DNA from: Actinoplanes sp. L3-i22
GTDB taxonomy: Bacteria; Actinomycetota; Actinomycetes; Mycobacteriales; Micromonosporaceae
DNA length: 64,000 nucleotides
Direction: 5' to 3'
Assembly (NCBI RefSeq): GCF_019704555.1
Contig: NZ_AP024745.1
Location: 8,564,501-8,628,500 of the forward strand
The position numbers and the translations under genes were made by a program. The notes beneath the pieces were generated by a model. That model was not told the origin of the DNA, did no database searches, and saw only the letters and a program-made list of their open reading frames with translations. Below are positions 1 to 10,337 of the stretch, in pieces (the stretch's first letter is position 1; every line of letters begins with the position of its first letter).

Positions 1-590
1 AACTGCGCCTCGACCTTGTCCCCCTCGGTCACCGCCACGTCCCGCATGTTGTCGCCGAACCGGGCCAGCTTCAGGTTCCGCATCGCGGAGTACCCGCGGG
101 CGGCCCGCACCCAGGTCGCGATCCGGGCGACCACGGCCGGGTTGCTGACGTGCCCGGCCACGGTCTTGCGCGGCACCCCGAGCCGGGTCTCGATGAACCC
201 GAACTCCCGGTCGCCGTGCGCGGCCTGGTTCAGGTTCATGAAGTCCATGTCGATCTCGGACCAGGGCAGCGCCACGTTGTGCTGCGTGTGCAGGTGCAGC
301 AGCGGGGCGCGCAGCGCGTCCAGGCCGGCGATCCACATCTTGGCCGGCGAGAACGTGTGCATCCAGGTGATCACGCCGAGCACGCCCGGCGTGGACGAGG
401 CCCGGCGGCACACGTCCAGGATCTGCTCCGGGCTGGTCAGCACCGGCTGCCAGACCACGTCCGCGTCGAGCTGGTCGTTCAGCAGCGCGGCGATCTCCCG
501 GGACTGCGAGGCGACCTGGTCCAGCGTCTCCGGGCCGTACAGCCCCTGGCTGCCGGTCAGGAACCAGATTTCCCCGTTGCTGTCGCTCAT
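1..590 (-). CDS. araA: L-arabinose isomerase, N-terminal part (runs off the window)
   Basis: Converts L-arabinose to L-ribulose in the cytoplasm, the first step of arabinose catabolism. The visible 196 residues begin [19 protein letters not shown], the typical AraA N-terminus, and contain the family segments [20 protein letters not shown] and [20 protein letters not shown]. The C-terminal half with most metal ligands lies outside the window. The start ATG (588-590) overlaps the TGA of the upstream permease (587-589) as ATGA, so translation is probably coupled to the transporter genes. That linkage is the best evidence that the transporter carries L-arabinose. Identification is firm; the gene is partial only because the window ends. 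Confidence 0.95.
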   Translation of the reverse strand, partial: MSDSNGEIWFLTGSQGLYGPETLDQVASQSREIAALLNDQLDADVVWQPVLTSPEQILDVCRRASSTPGVLGVITWMHTFSPAKMWIAGLDALRAPLLHLHTQHNVALPWSEIDMDFMNLNQAAHGDREFGFIETRLGVPRKTVAGHVSNPAVVARIATWVRAARGYSAMRNLKLARFGDNMRDVAVTEGDKVEAQ

Positions 591-1603
591 CTCGTCCTCC
601 GTGTGACCAGTCGCTGCAGAACAATGAAGCCGAACAGCAGGACGCCGACGACGATCCGGGTCCATGCCGAGTTCAGGTCACCCTGGAAGTTGATGATCGT
701 GCCGATCATGCCGTAGACCAGCACGCCGAGCAGGCTGCCGACGACGTACCCGGCGCCGCCGGTGAGCAGCACGCCACCGATGACGCAGGAGGCGATCGCG
801 TCCAGCTCGGTGCCGGTGCCCTGCAGCGCGTGTCCCGAGGTGGAGTTGATCGTGAAGAGCACCCCGCCGAGCGCGGCGCAGAACCCGCTGACGGTGTAGA
901 CGGCGATCCGGGTCCGGGCCACCGGCAGACCCATCAGCAGCGCGGAGTCGGCGCTGCCGCCGATCGCGTAGACGTTGCGCCCGAACCGGGTCCAGGCCAG
1001 CACCGCGGCCGCGATCAGCACGACGGTCAGCGCCGTGATCGCGGTCGGGGTGGTCCTGGTGTGCTCGCCGAGCGGGATGCGCATGTCGGAGAGCGTGGTC
1101 CAGATCTTGTCCCGGATCGGGATCGACTCCTGGTTGATGAACAGCGCCAGACCCCGGGCCAGGAACAGCCCGGCCAGGGTGGCGATGAACGGCTCCACCT
1201 TGAAGTAGTGGATCACCGCGCCCATGCCGGCGCCGAGCAGCGCGCCGATCAGCAGCACCAGTGGCAGGACCAGCAACGGCGGCCACCCGCCCTGGAGCAG
1301 GGTCGCGGTCAGCGTGGTGGTCAGCGAGATGACCGCGCCGACCGACAGGTCGATGCCGCCCGTGATGATCACGAAGGTCATGCCGACCGCGACCACCAGC
1401 AGCACCGCGTTGTCCCGGAACAGGTTGACCACGACGCTGGGCTGGTCGAAGTTCCGGTAGTTGCCGACGCCGCCGAGGTACATGGCGACCAGCAGCGCCA
1501 GGGTGGCGAGAATCGGGATGTACTTGCTGTTCGGCCGGTAGACGCGGCGACGCGGGTTGATCGCCGGGTGCTTGGTGACCGGCTCGGGGCTCATGACGGT
1601 CAT
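587..1603 (-). CDS. Sugar ABC transporter permease (YjfF/AraZ type)
   Basis: Inner-membrane subunit of a CUT2-family sugar importer, 338 residues with about eight to ten hydrophobic segments. It carries the RbsC/YjfF signature [17 protein letters not shown] near residues 84-100 and the later [16 protein letters not shown] segment. The start at 1603 (MTVMSPEP) is chosen because its ATG overlaps the TGA of the preceding permease as ATGA; a second in-frame ATG nine bases on is possible. It closes the four-gene transporter and is followed by araA with another ATGA overlap. The closest characterised relatives I can name are E. coli YjfF and the Shewanella L-arabinose permease AraZ; the substrate is inferred from araA. 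Confidence 0.9.
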   Translation of the reverse strand: MTVMSPEPVTKHPAINPRRRVYRPNSKYIPILATLALLVAMYLGGVGNYRNFDQPSVVVNLFRDNAVLLVVAVGMTFVIITGGIDLSVGAVISLTTTLTATLLQGGWPPLLVLPLVLLIGALLGAGMGAVIHYFKVEPFIATLAGLFLARGLALFINQESIPIRDKIWTTLSDMRIPLGEHTRTTPTAITALTVVLIAAAVLAWTRFGRNVYAIGGSADSALLMGLPVARTRIAVYTVSGFCAALGGVLFTINSTSGHALQGTGTELDAIASCVIGGVLLTGGAGYVVGSLLGVLVYGMIGTIINFQGDLNSAWTRIVVGVLLFGFIVLQRLVTRRTR

Positions 1604-2615
1604 GCCGGGACCTCCGTCCGGGCCGAGGCACGGACCTTGAAGCGACCGAAGACCTTCTCCCGGAAGGTCGCGGACTGGGACAGGCAGAGCACGACGACCA
1701 CGACCGCCTTGAAGAGCAGGGTGGCCTTGGACGGCACGCCGATGCTGACCACGGTGACCTGCAGGGTCTGGATCAGGATCGCGCCGAGCACGGTGCCGAG
1801 GATCGAGAACCGGCCGCCGATCAGCGCGGTGCCGCCGATCACCACGGCCAGGATCGCGTCCAGCTCGATCAGGTTGCCGGCGTAGATGCTGTCCGCGCTC
1901 TTGATGTTGGCGCTGTAGATCAGGCCGGCGAGCCCGGCGAAGGCGCCGCAGACGACGTACACCATGACGGTGATCCGCTTGGCCCGGATCCCGGCCAGCC
2001 GGCTGGCGCTCGGGCTGCCGCCGACCGATTCGAGGAGCAGCCCGAGAGCGGTCCGCCGGGTCAGCACGGTGATCAGGGCGACCGCGGCCATGGCGATCAG
2101 GAACGCGACCGGCAGGGTCAGGAAGAAGCCGGTGGCGATGGTCGCGTACGGACCGGACTGCACGTTGATGATCTGTCCGTCGGTGACCAGCTGGGCCAGA
2201 CCGCGCCCGGCCACCATCAGGATCAGGGTCGCGATGATCGGCTGCACGCCGACGATCGCCACCAGCGCGCCGTTCCACAGTCCGAGCACGGCCGAGACCG
2301 CGATCGCGATCGCCATGATCAGCAGCACCGAGCCGACCGCGTTCTGGTTGCCCAGATCCTTGATCAGCAGGCAGGCCACGGCGCCGGAGATCGCCATCAC
2401 CGAGCCGACCGACAGGTCGATGCCACCGGTCGAGATGACCAGGGTCATGCCGAGCGCGACCAGGATCAGCGGCGCGCTGCCCCGGAGGATGTCGATCAGC
2501 GTCCCGAACAGGTGCCCGTCCTGCAGGGTGATGAACTGGTTGGACGTGAACACGTTGACGATCAGCAGCGCCAACAGGATGGCGGCCGGCCAGAACAGCC
2601 GGTTCTTGAGGATGG

Positions 2616-2619
<4 letters not shown>
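1600..2619 (-). CDS. Sugar ABC transporter permease (YtfT/AraW type)
   Basis: First of two paralogous CUT2 permeases, 339 residues. The family signature [20 protein letters not shown] lies near residues 57-76 and LIELDAILAVVIGGTALIGG near 236-255. The N-terminus is a single hydrophobic helix (FWPAAILLALLIVNVF). The start ATG overlaps the ATPase stop (2616-2619, ATGA) and the stop overlaps the next permease start, so all three membrane-complex genes look translationally coupled. Together with its neighbour it should form a heterodimeric channel for a pentose. Paired, non-identical permeases are the rule for the YtfRT-YjfF / AraVWZ subgroup, whereas RbsC-type systems use one. Confidence 0.9.
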
Positions 2620-4166
<1,547 letters not shown>

Positions 4167-4185
4167 GAACTCCGTTCCGCGCGGA

Positions 4186-4217
4186 GCGGACCACCCCGGG
4201 CTGCCGGGGTGGTCCGC
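4186..4217 (-). terminator. Intercistronic 14-bp perfect stem-loop
   Basis: GCGGACCACCCCGG (4186-4199) and its exact reverse complement (4204-4217) flank a 4-nt loop. It sits between the binding-protein stop (4229) and the ATPase start (4166) and has no T-run. Because downstream genes must still be read, partial termination or 3'-end protection of the binding-protein mRNA is more likely than full termination. That role is an inference. Confidence 0.7.
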
Positions 4218-4228
4218 ACCTGCTCAAC

Positions 4229-5215
4229 TCAGTACTTGCGGTCCGGCAGGGCGGCCTTGGCCTGCTCCTGGGTGAACGTCGTCTCCTCGGTGAGGATCCG
4301 CGGCTCGACGGTCTCGCCGGCCTTGACCTTCTTGGCGAGATCCATCAGCTGCGGGCCGAGGAGCGGGCTGCACTCCACGATGTAGTTGATCTTGCCTTCG
4401 GACAGCGCGGTCATGCCGTCCTTGACCGCGTCGACCGTGATGATCTTGATGTCGGTGCCGGGCTTCTTGCCGGCCGCCTCGATCGCCTCGATGGCGCCCA
4501 GACCCATGTCGTCGTTGTGCGCGTAGAGCACGTCGATCTTCGGGGTGGACTGGAGGATGCCCTCCATCACCGTCTTGCCCTCGGCCCGGGTGAAGTTGCC
4601 GGACTGCGACTTGACGACCTTGATGTTCGGGTTGGCCGTGATGGCCTCGTCGAAGCCCTTCTTGCGGTCGATCGCGGGCGCGGCGCCGACGGTGCCCTCC
4701 AGCTCGACGACGTTGACCGGGTCGGTCTTGCCCTCGTACTGCTTGACCAGCCAGTCGCCGGCTTCCTTGCCCTCCTTGACGAAGTCCGAGCCGAGGAAGG
4801 TCTTGTAGAGCGACTTGTCCTGCGAGTCCACCGCGCGGTCGGTCAGGATCACCGGGATGTCGGCGTCCTTGGCCTCCTTGAGCACCGCGTCCCAGCCGGA
4901 CGTGACCACCGGCGAGAACGCGATGACGTCGACCTTCTGGGTGATGAAGCTGCGGATCGCCTCGATCTGCTTCTCCTGCTTGCCCTGGGCGTCGGAGAAC
5001 TTCAACTCGTATCCGGCGGCCGCGGCCGCTTCCTGGATCGACTTGGTGTTGGCAGTACGCCAACCGCTCTCCGCACCGACCTGGGAGAAGCCCAGGACGA
5101 GCTTGCCGTCACCCGAGCTGCCCGAGGAGGTGTCATCACTGCCGCCACAACCGGCGAGTGCCGACACGGCCAGCAGGCCCGTCAGCGCTGCCGCCATCAT
5201 CTTCACGCGCACCAT
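4229..5215 (-). CDS. Periplasmic-type sugar-binding lipoprotein (YtfQ/AraU type)
   Basis: Extracellular ligand-binding subunit of the importer, 328 residues. A short n-region, a hydrophobic stretch and the lipobox LAGC near residue 22 predict a lipid-anchored protein. The mature part is a type-I periplasmic binding fold: VLGFSQVGAESGWRTANTKS at the start, QKQIEAIRSFITQKVDVIAF, YAHNDDMGLGAIEAIEAAGK and ITVDAVKDGMTAL all match the YtfQ group. GGAGG is only two bases before the first ATG, so a GTG a few codons in may be the true start. The upstream region carries a perfect 16-bp palindrome that is the likely LacI-family operator. Substrate L-arabinose is inferred from araA in the operon. Confidence 0.93.
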   Translation of the reverse strand: MVRVKMMAAALTGLLAVSALAGCGGSDDTSSGSSGDGKLVLGFSQVGAESGWRTANTKSIQEAAAAAGYELKFSDAQGKQEKQIEAIRSFITQKVDVIAFSPVVTSGWDAVLKEAKDADIPVILTDRAVDSQDKSLYKTFLGSDFVKEGKEAGDWLVKQYEGKTDPVNVVELEGTVGAAPAIDRKKGFDEAITANPNIKVVKSQSGNFTRAEGKTVMEGILQSTPKIDVLYAHNDDMGLGAIEAIEAAGKKPGTDIKIITVDAVKDGMTALSEGKINYIVECSPLLGPQLMDLAKKVKAGETVEPRILTEETTFTQEQAKAALPDRKY

Positions 5216-5230
5216 AACCTCCAGATAAAC

Positions 5231-5246
5231 TTGTTACCGTTAACAA
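5231..5246. promoter_or_regulatory. LacI-family operator upstream of the sugar operon
   Basis: TTGTTA-CCGT-TAACAA is a 16-bp palindrome 16 bp before the binding-protein start. Its core TGTTACCGTTAACA recurs imperfectly before the regulator gene and before araD. A LacI-type repressor is encoded next door. Binding by that repressor is an inference. Confidence 0.75.
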
Positions 5247-5331
5247 ACTGGCCAGCACCCACCACGCACGGGCAGGCACGGGGGAGATCTTCAAACCACT
5301 GCGACCGGCGTCACAGGTTGCGTTTCGTGAG

Positions 5332-5345
5332 TGTTACCGTTCTCA
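5332..5345. promoter_or_regulatory. Second operator-like half-conserved site before the LacI gene
   Basis: TGTTACCGTTCTCA matches 12 of 14 positions of the operator core at 5232-5245. It lies about 100 bp before the regulator's chosen start and could give autoregulation or DNA looping with the first site. The match is seen; the role is inferred. Confidence 0.5.
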
Positions 5346-5444
5346 TCGTGCTCGTCAAGAGATCACGATCGTTGTTTCAGGCAGATTGCAAAGACGGCGA
5401 TGTCACGCATGGCCATCACGCGGTCACCTGGTAGACATCGTCCA

Positions 5445-6536
5445 ATGCCGACCTCAGACCCGGCGCCGGACATCGAACCGGCTGCCCAGATGCCCTTGAC
5501 CGCCCCTCGGCCGCGATCCGGCAAGGTGCGGGGCAGCGTCATGCGCGACGTCGCGAAGCTGGCCGGCGTGTCCCACCAAACCGTCTCGCGGGTGATCAAC
5601 GATCATCCCAACGTTCGGGCCGAGACCCGGGAACGCGTCCTCGCCGCGATGCGCTCGCTCAACTACCGGCGCAACCTCGCCGCCCGCACGCTGGCCACCC
5701 GGGAATCCCGCACCCTCGGCATCATCGGTTTCGAGACCACGCTCTTCGGACCGGAATCCATGTTGTACGGCATCGAGAGTGCCGCCCGTGCCGCCGGCTA
5801 CCTGGTCAGCGTCGCGACCGTGCGCGAGCTCGCGCACCGGCCCGTCCTCGAGGCCGTCGACCGGCTCGCCCAGCACGACGTGGACGGCATCATCGCGATC
5901 GCGCCGAAACCCGCGGTCACCACCGCGCTGACGCACGCCCCGGCCGGCCTGGCGTGCGTCGCGGTGGGTGGCGCCGGTTCCGGCTCAGATCCATTTCCGA
6001 CGGTACGGGTGGACAACGCGGCCGGCGCACGACTCGCCACCCAGCATCTCCTGGACCTCGGGCACGCCACCGTGCACCACGCGGCCGGCCCACCCGACTG
6101 GCCGGAAGCCCAGGCCCGGGTCGACGGATGGCGCGAGACGCTGTACGCGGCGGGCGCGGTCGTCCCCGCCATCTCGCCCGGGTGGTGGGACGCGGCCGCC
6201 GGCTACGAACAGGGCCGCCGGCTCGCCGCGGACCCGGCCGTCACCGCGATCTTCTGCGCCAACGACCGGATCGCGCTCGGCGTGCTGCGGGCCCTGCACG
6301 AGGCCGGCCGCAAGGTTCCGGACGACGTGAGCGTGGTCGGCTTCGACGACATGCCGGACTCGGGATACTTCCTGCCCCCGCTGACCACCATGCACCAGGA
6401 CTTCGGGGAGCTCGGGCGGCGGGCGCTGTCGCTGCTGCTGAATCACATGGCCCGGGACGACGGGGCCGCACCGCCGGCCAACGTCCTGGTCGTGCCGGAG
6501 CTGGTGCTGCGGACCAGCACGGCGAGGGTGACCTGA
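5445..6536 (+). CDS. LacI-family transcriptional regulator of the arabinose locus
   Basis: DNA-binding repressor with an effector-binding domain, about 363 residues from this start. The helix-turn-helix MRDVAKLAGVSHQTVSRVIN is followed by the hinge-proximal RRNLAARTLATRESRTLGII. The C-terminal part shows the sugar-sensing fold (IFCANDRIALGVLRALHEAG, DVSVVGFDDMPDSGYFLPPL). The start is uncertain: ATGs at 5400, 5445 and 5490 are all in frame without a clear ribosome site; the family's usual short N-terminus argues for 5445 or later. It is divergent from the transporter-araA operon, with two operator-like sites between them, so L-arabinose-responsive repression is the natural inference. Confidence 0.9.
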   Translation: MPTSDPAPDIEPAAQMPLTAPRPRSGKVRGSVMRDVAKLAGVSHQTVSRVINDHPNVRAETRERVLAAMRSLNYRRNLAARTLATRESRTLGIIGFETTLFGPESMLYGIESAARAAGYLVSVATVRELAHRPVLEAVDRLAQHDVDGIIAIAPKPAVTTALTHAPAGLACVAVGGAGSGSDPFPTVRVDNAAGARLATQHLLDLGHATVHHAAGPPDWPEAQARVDGWRETLYAAGAVVPAISPGWWDAAAGYEQGRRLAADPAVTAIFCANDRIALGVLRALHEAGRKVPDDVSVVGFDDMPDSGYFLPPLTTMHQDFGELGRRALSLLLNHMARDDGAAPPANVLVVPELVLRTSTARVT

Positions 6537-6554
6537 TCCGATACATTGCCGCTC

Positions 6555-7085
6555 ATGACCGACGATGGAATTCCGGTGTTCGCGCTGCTGGTGTCGGCGC
6601 TGGTGGTGCTGATCCCGGCGATCGTCGGCCTCCTCATGATCGCCGCCGGGCTCCGGCGCTGGAGCCGGGCCCGCCGCCTGACCGCCGACGGCGAACGGGC
6701 GCTGGCGACAGTGGTCGACAACCAGGTCGAGTCGCGGCGGAACGGGGCGGTGGCCTTCCTGCCGGTCGTCGCGTTCACCACGCGGGACGGGCGTGCGGTA
6801 CGCACCGTGCTCGACCTGCAGGCCAGTAACCGATCGCATCTGAGCGGGTCCCAGCAGACGGTGATCTTCGACCCGGCGAAGCCGGAGCGGGCGATGGCGC
6901 TCGACGGGCAGCACGCCGGGATGGCGGCGGCGCTGGTCATCGGGTCGGTGTTCCTGCTCTTCGCCGGGGTGGCGTTGTTCCTGGTCAGCATGATCTTCCT
7001 GGCGCCGGACGGGCCGTTCTCGACGGACCCGTTCTTCGGCGGCGACAACTCCTTCGGCGGCAACCCGTTCGGCGACACGCCTTGA
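6555..7085 (+). CDS. DUF3592-type membrane protein
   Basis: A 176-residue protein with an N-terminal membrane helix (about residues 7-33), an exposed middle part and a second helix near 118-142. The middle (RALATVVDNQVESRRNG, FTTRDGRAVRTV, VIFDPAKPERAM) has the layout of DUF3592, a fold seen in many actinobacterial membrane proteins of unknown role. The C-terminus is a flexible tail with repeated F-F/S-G-G motifs (DPFFGGDNSFGGNPFGDTP). ATG 6555 is preferred to an upstream TTG. It follows the regulator gene by 18 bp on the same strand, but a functional link to arabinose is not evident. Confidence 0.75.
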   Translation: MTDDGIPVFALLVSALVVLIPAIVGLLMIAAGLRRWSRARRLTADGERALATVVDNQVESRRNGAVAFLPVVAFTTRDGRAVRTVLDLQASNRSHLSGSQQTVIFDPAKPERAMALDGQHAGMAAALVIGSVFLLFAGVALFLVSMIFLAPDGPFSTDPFFGGDNSFGGNPFGDTP

Positions 7086-7526
7086 GGTTCGCTCACCCGC
7101 AGCGGTGAATGAACCCGCTCCTCAGCCTTCACGCCCGTTACAGTCCGAGAGGTGTTCGACGGCGACACACGGTCAACTTCCGCCGGAGTCCCCTCCGGCG
7201 GGCCGACCCTGCGCGTCGCCCACCCCTCCCCCGGCCCGGCATCCCCACCAGCCGGCCGCCCCGGTTCGCCGCCCACGCCCGGCCGGACCCGCCGGGCCCG
7301 CCGCACCCGACGCCGCCCCGATTCGCTCACCACGCCAGGCCTGGCCGGGCCGGGCCGGGCCGGGCCTGGGCAGAGCGGTCGCCGCGCTTCGGTCCGGGTG
7401 GCTCCCCGCTTCCTCGCCTCCCTTGCGTTCCTCGCTTCCCCCGCCTTCCGATTTGTCCGGAAATTTAGTGATGTTTGGCCCAAGCGCATGGCGGACCTCG
7501 CCCTCCCTTGAGCGACGAAAGGACAG
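7086..7526. other. Gene-free GC-rich low-complexity stretch
   Basis: About 440 bp with no convincing gene. Several frames are open but would encode only Pro/Arg/Ala-rich strings. A run of five GGGCC-type units lies near 7340-7370. The last 60 bp are less GC-rich and include AAAGGA just before the next gene. Confidence 0.6.
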
Positions 7527-8108
7527 GTGACCAGAGTGGGCCCGGAATTCGGCCTCTTCAGAGGCCTCCCCGACCGGCTGCGCGGCCGGAACCCCCGGCT
7601 CTCCGGCACGCTGCGGATCCGCGACGCCCTCGGCCACGACGTCACGATCCCGTTGCGTGGCCGCGCCGCGGTGCTCACCACCGGCGGCACCGGGCTGGCC
7701 GGGCACGGCGAGGTCTGGGCGGTACACACCGACCCGGACGCCACGGTCATCAGCCTGATGATCAGTTACGGTCGCACCCCGTCGCCGGCCGACCGCAAAT
7801 CCGGCCTCTGCCCACCCGGCGCCACGATCACCCTGGCCGGCGCCATCTTCACCTGGCACTGCCCCGCCGTCACGCCCCGAGCCACTCCGGCCACGGTCGA
7901 GGTCCCGCGCCCGCGGGCCGGCGAGAGCACGGCCGACCAGTCCCGGGCGCCCGGCAACACGGCCCCGTCCGCGAGCCGCGACACCGGGCCGATCCGCAAC
8001 TCGCGGGCCCCGCTCCCCCGCTCCGCCAACGCCCGCCCGACCGCCTCCGGCCTGCGCCAACGGGTCCAGGCCATCGTCCGCGACCTGACCCATCCGCCAC
8101 GCCCCTGA
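7527..8108 (+). CDS. Hypothetical protein
   Basis: Possible 193-residue protein starting GTG with AAAGGA six bases upstream. The first ~115 residues look globular (GTLRIRDALGHDVTIPLRGR, GHGEVWAVHTDPDATVISLM, PPGATITLAGAIFTWHCPAV) with alternating beta-like stretches. The remainder is Pro/Ala/Arg-rich and ends in LRQRVQAIVRDLTHPP. I do not recognise the family. Codon third positions are GC-rich across the whole frame, which supports coding, but a shorter protein is possible. It converges with the downstream hydrolase gene across a long inverted repeat. Confidence 0.5.
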   Translation: MTRVGPEFGLFRGLPDRLRGRNPRLSGTLRIRDALGHDVTIPLRGRAAVLTTGGTGLAGHGEVWAVHTDPDATVISLMISYGRTPSPADRKSGLCPPGATITLAGAIFTWHCPAVTPRATPATVEVPRPRAGESTADQSRAPGNTAPSASRDTGPIRNSRAPLPRSANARPTASGLRQRVQAIVRDLTHPPRP

Positions 8109-8121
8109 CCGCGGCGCCCAC

Positions 8122-8199
8122 GGCCTGTCCTGTCGATCACGCAGGTGCCAGCCGCCGCCGGGACCTCGCCGCAGCTCTTCGTGATCGGCAGGACAGGCC
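8122..8199. terminator. Long inverted repeat between convergent genes
   Basis: GGCCTGTCCTGTCGATCAC (8122-8140) pairs with GTGATCGGCAGGACAGGCC (8181-8199) at 18 of 19 positions. The 40-nt loop holds a smaller AGGTGCC/GGGACCT pairing. It spans exactly the gap between two gene 3' ends, so a bidirectional terminator is likely, though the loop is long for one. Confidence 0.6.
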
Positions 8200-9150
8200 C
8201 TAGCCCAGGGCCGCGATCAGCCGACGGTACGTCTCGAAGGCGGGCTTCGGCGTGTAGTCCGACCGCAACAGTCCCAGCTGGAAGACGGGGTCCGGATTGT
8301 CGGAGTCCGCGTCACGCAGGGCGAAATGCTCGTACGTATCAATGTTGAGGGTTTTGGCATTTTCCGCGACGATGCCGATGACCAGCTCGAGCACCTCGGC
8401 CTGTCGTGGGTAGGACCGATCCGGGCCGGTCCCCCACCCGTGCTCGGTGACGTGGATCGGCACCGATTCCGGGATTCCGGCCGCCGCGAGGCTCTGTTCG
8501 CGGAAACCGCGCAGCGCGCCGGCCACGATCGCGGGCAATCGGTCCGCCGGCAGCGGCCGGAACACGTCCGGGAAGAAGTCCAGCCCGGCGTAGTCGAGCG
8601 CCGCCCGGAACTCGTCGCCGCCCCGCTTGCCGAGATCGGTCCAGAACTCCTGGTCCGGGCTGAAGTCCAGCGTGGAGTTGCAGCCGATCCGCACGTCCAG
8701 GGCCAGCCGCCGGGCCTCCCGCTTGGCCTCGATCACGCCGGCGACCAGGGCGTCCCGCACCGCCGGGGAGCGCCCGTCCCCGCCCGGCCCGGCATGGTTC
8801 GCCTCCTCGGTGACCTGCAGCGACGCCAGCCGTGGGCCGTGCAGCCGCAGTTGCTCGCGCAGGAACTCCAGCCAGCCGGTGAGGTCGGTGCCCGGTTCGC
8901 GGAAACAGGCGACCAGGTCCAGCCGCCGGCCGTCGGTCGCGTACCGCACCGGCTCCGGGGGCGCTTCCACGAACGGGGAGCCCGCACGGTAGGTGGCGTC
9001 GTCGTAGTGCACATAACCCCGTACCAGCAAGGGTTTGAGCGTGCCCAGAGCGGCCGTGATCTTGCCGGGGTCTTCCGGCGGGCCGTGGGTGACGGTGTCG
9101 TCGTCGGTGACCCCGAGGCCACCCGGGTAGATGCCGAAGGTGAGCGTCAT
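8200..9150 (-). CDS. Glycoside hydrolase-like TIM-barrel protein (clan GH-A type)
   Basis: A 316-residue protein without a signal peptide. Two acidic positions are placed as in clan GH-A enzymes: Glu115/116 in LQVTEEANHA (acid/base position at a strand end) and Glu236 in PIHVTEHGWG (nucleophile position; TExGW is common). FREPGTDLTGWLEFLREQL and LDYAGLDFFPDVFRPL fit barrel helices and strands. I cannot name the family or substrate. The start is supported by TATGCT six bases before ATG, a leaderless-type promoter. It is divergent from a TetR gene with a shared palindrome, so it is probably controlled by that regulator. Confidence 0.65.
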   Translation of the reverse strand: MTLTFGIYPGGLGVTDDDTVTHGPPEDPGKITAALGTLKPLLVRGYVHYDDATYRAGSPFVEAPPEPVRYATDGRRLDLVACFREPGTDLTGWLEFLREQLRLHGPRLASLQVTEEANHAGPGGDGRSPAVRDALVAGVIEAKREARRLALDVRIGCNSTLDFSPDQEFWTDLGKRGGDEFRAALDYAGLDFFPDVFRPLPADRLPAIVAGALRGFREQSLAAAGIPESVPIHVTEHGWGTGPDRSYPRQAEVLELVIGIVAENAKTLNIDTYEHFALRDADSDNPDPVFQLGLLRSDYTPKPAFETYRRLIAALG

Positions 9151-9172
9151 GCCGCGAGCATAGGCATATTTT

Positions 9173-9185
9173 TGGTGTCACACCA
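9173..9185. promoter_or_regulatory. Palindromic operator in a divergent promoter region
   Basis: TGGTGT-C-ACACCA is a perfect 6-1-6 palindrome midway between the hydrolase and TetR starts. The -10 boxes are AGCATA read in reverse (9157-9162) and TATGAT (9201-9206), each six bases before its start codon. It would let one TetR dimer control both genes. Confidence 0.65.
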
Positions 9186-9212
9186 GGTTTTGAGTGACGC
9201 TATGATTCGGCG

Positions 9213-9875
9213 GTGGGGTTGCGCGAGGAGAAGAAGCAGGCCACCCGGGCGGCGATCGCGGACGCGGCGCTCGGGCTGTTCCTGGAGCGCGGGTTCGACC
9301 GGGTGACGGTCGCCGACGTCGCGCGGCTGGTGCGGGTGTCGGTGAACACGGTTTTCAACTACTTCCCGACGAAGGAGGATCTTTTCTTCGATCGGCAGGA
9401 CGAGGTGGCGCGGCGGCTGCCGGCGGCGATCCGGGCGCGGGCCGACGGCGAGTCGGCGGTGGAGGCGGCCCGGCGCGCGTTCCTGGCCGAGCTCGACCGG
9501 GACGAGGCGACGCTCGGCCTGCACCCGGGGATCGCGCCGTTCTGGCGGGTGGTCGAGGAGAGCGCGGCGTTGCAGGCGCGACTGCGTCAGATGCGGGACC
9601 GGTCGGAGGAGATGCTCGCCGAGACGCTACGAGCCGAAACCGACGCGAACCCGGACGATCCGCTGCCGACCATCGCCGCGGCCATGCTGACGGCCGCCGA
9701 TTCCACCCTGCACACCGCCATCCGGCAAAAAATCCTCAACGGCAAAAACCCCGATTTGGTACGGACGGAAGTCCGCGCCCTGGCCGAATCCACCTTCGAC
9801 GCGTTGGCGGGCGGCTTGACGTCCTACGCCCGGAAGAACGCCACCAAAACGCCCGCCGCGGCCAACCCGACCTGA
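9213..9875 (+). CDS. TetR-family transcriptional regulator
   Basis: A 220-residue dimeric repressor. The N-terminal DNA-binding domain is clear: KKQATRAAIADAALGLFLER, then VTVADVARLVRVSVNTVFNY with YFPTKEDLFFDR closing the helix-turn-helix. The ligand domain is helical and unassigned. The GTG start is leaderless-like (TATGAT plus 6 nt). It is divergent from the glycoside hydrolase-like gene and the palindrome between them is its probable operator. The C-terminal end (NPDLVRTEVRALAE) has a degraded copy elsewhere in the window near 56.0 kb. Confidence 0.92.
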   Translation: MGLREEKKQATRAAIADAALGLFLERGFDRVTVADVARLVRVSVNTVFNYFPTKEDLFFDRQDEVARRLPAAIRARADGESAVEAARRAFLAELDRDEATLGLHPGIAPFWRVVEESAALQARLRQMRDRSEEMLAETLRAETDANPDDPLPTIAAAMLTAADSTLHTAIRQKILNGKNPDLVRTEVRALAESTFDALAGGLTSYARKNATKTPAAANPT

Positions 9876-10337
9876 CCCATCCGCCACCCCGGATCCGGTC
9901 CGGCTCCACTCGACGAACCGGAACCGCCGCAGCCGAACGACGCAGTCAGAGCCCACCGCCCACGCCGCGACTCAACCCCTCCGACGCGACAGCCGGCAGG
10001 GAAAGTCTGCCGGCCCGGGCGATGCTCCCAGCCACGCCCGGGCCGGCGGGCCGCGGTCACTCCGGCGAACTCAGCGAAAGCCGGAGGCACAGCGGCCCGG
10101 GGAGGACCCACCCGCGGGCGCATCACGTTCTGTTCGGCGCCGGCCGTTCGCTGCCGCGACGGCCGACTACGGATGCGCCTCTGGGTGGATCGAAAGCTTC
10201 ATGGCGCCGGGCGGACCCGGGCCGCGTTCAGGGGCGAGACTCATCGGCGCCGAGCCCCGCCATTGTTTCCGTTGCTGATGTCCCGACGCCCGAGTGCCGC
10301 TCAGAACTCCACGACTCCCGTTCGCGCCGGAGTCCGT
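9876..10337. other. Gene-free interval with a hairpin near 9992-10014
   Basis: No supported gene in about 460 bp between convergent tetR and araD. GCCGGCA (9992-9998) and TGCCGGC (10008-10014) can form a 7-bp stem with a 9-nt loop, a possible tetR terminator. The open frames here have Arg/Pro-rich shadow composition. Confidence 0.5.
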
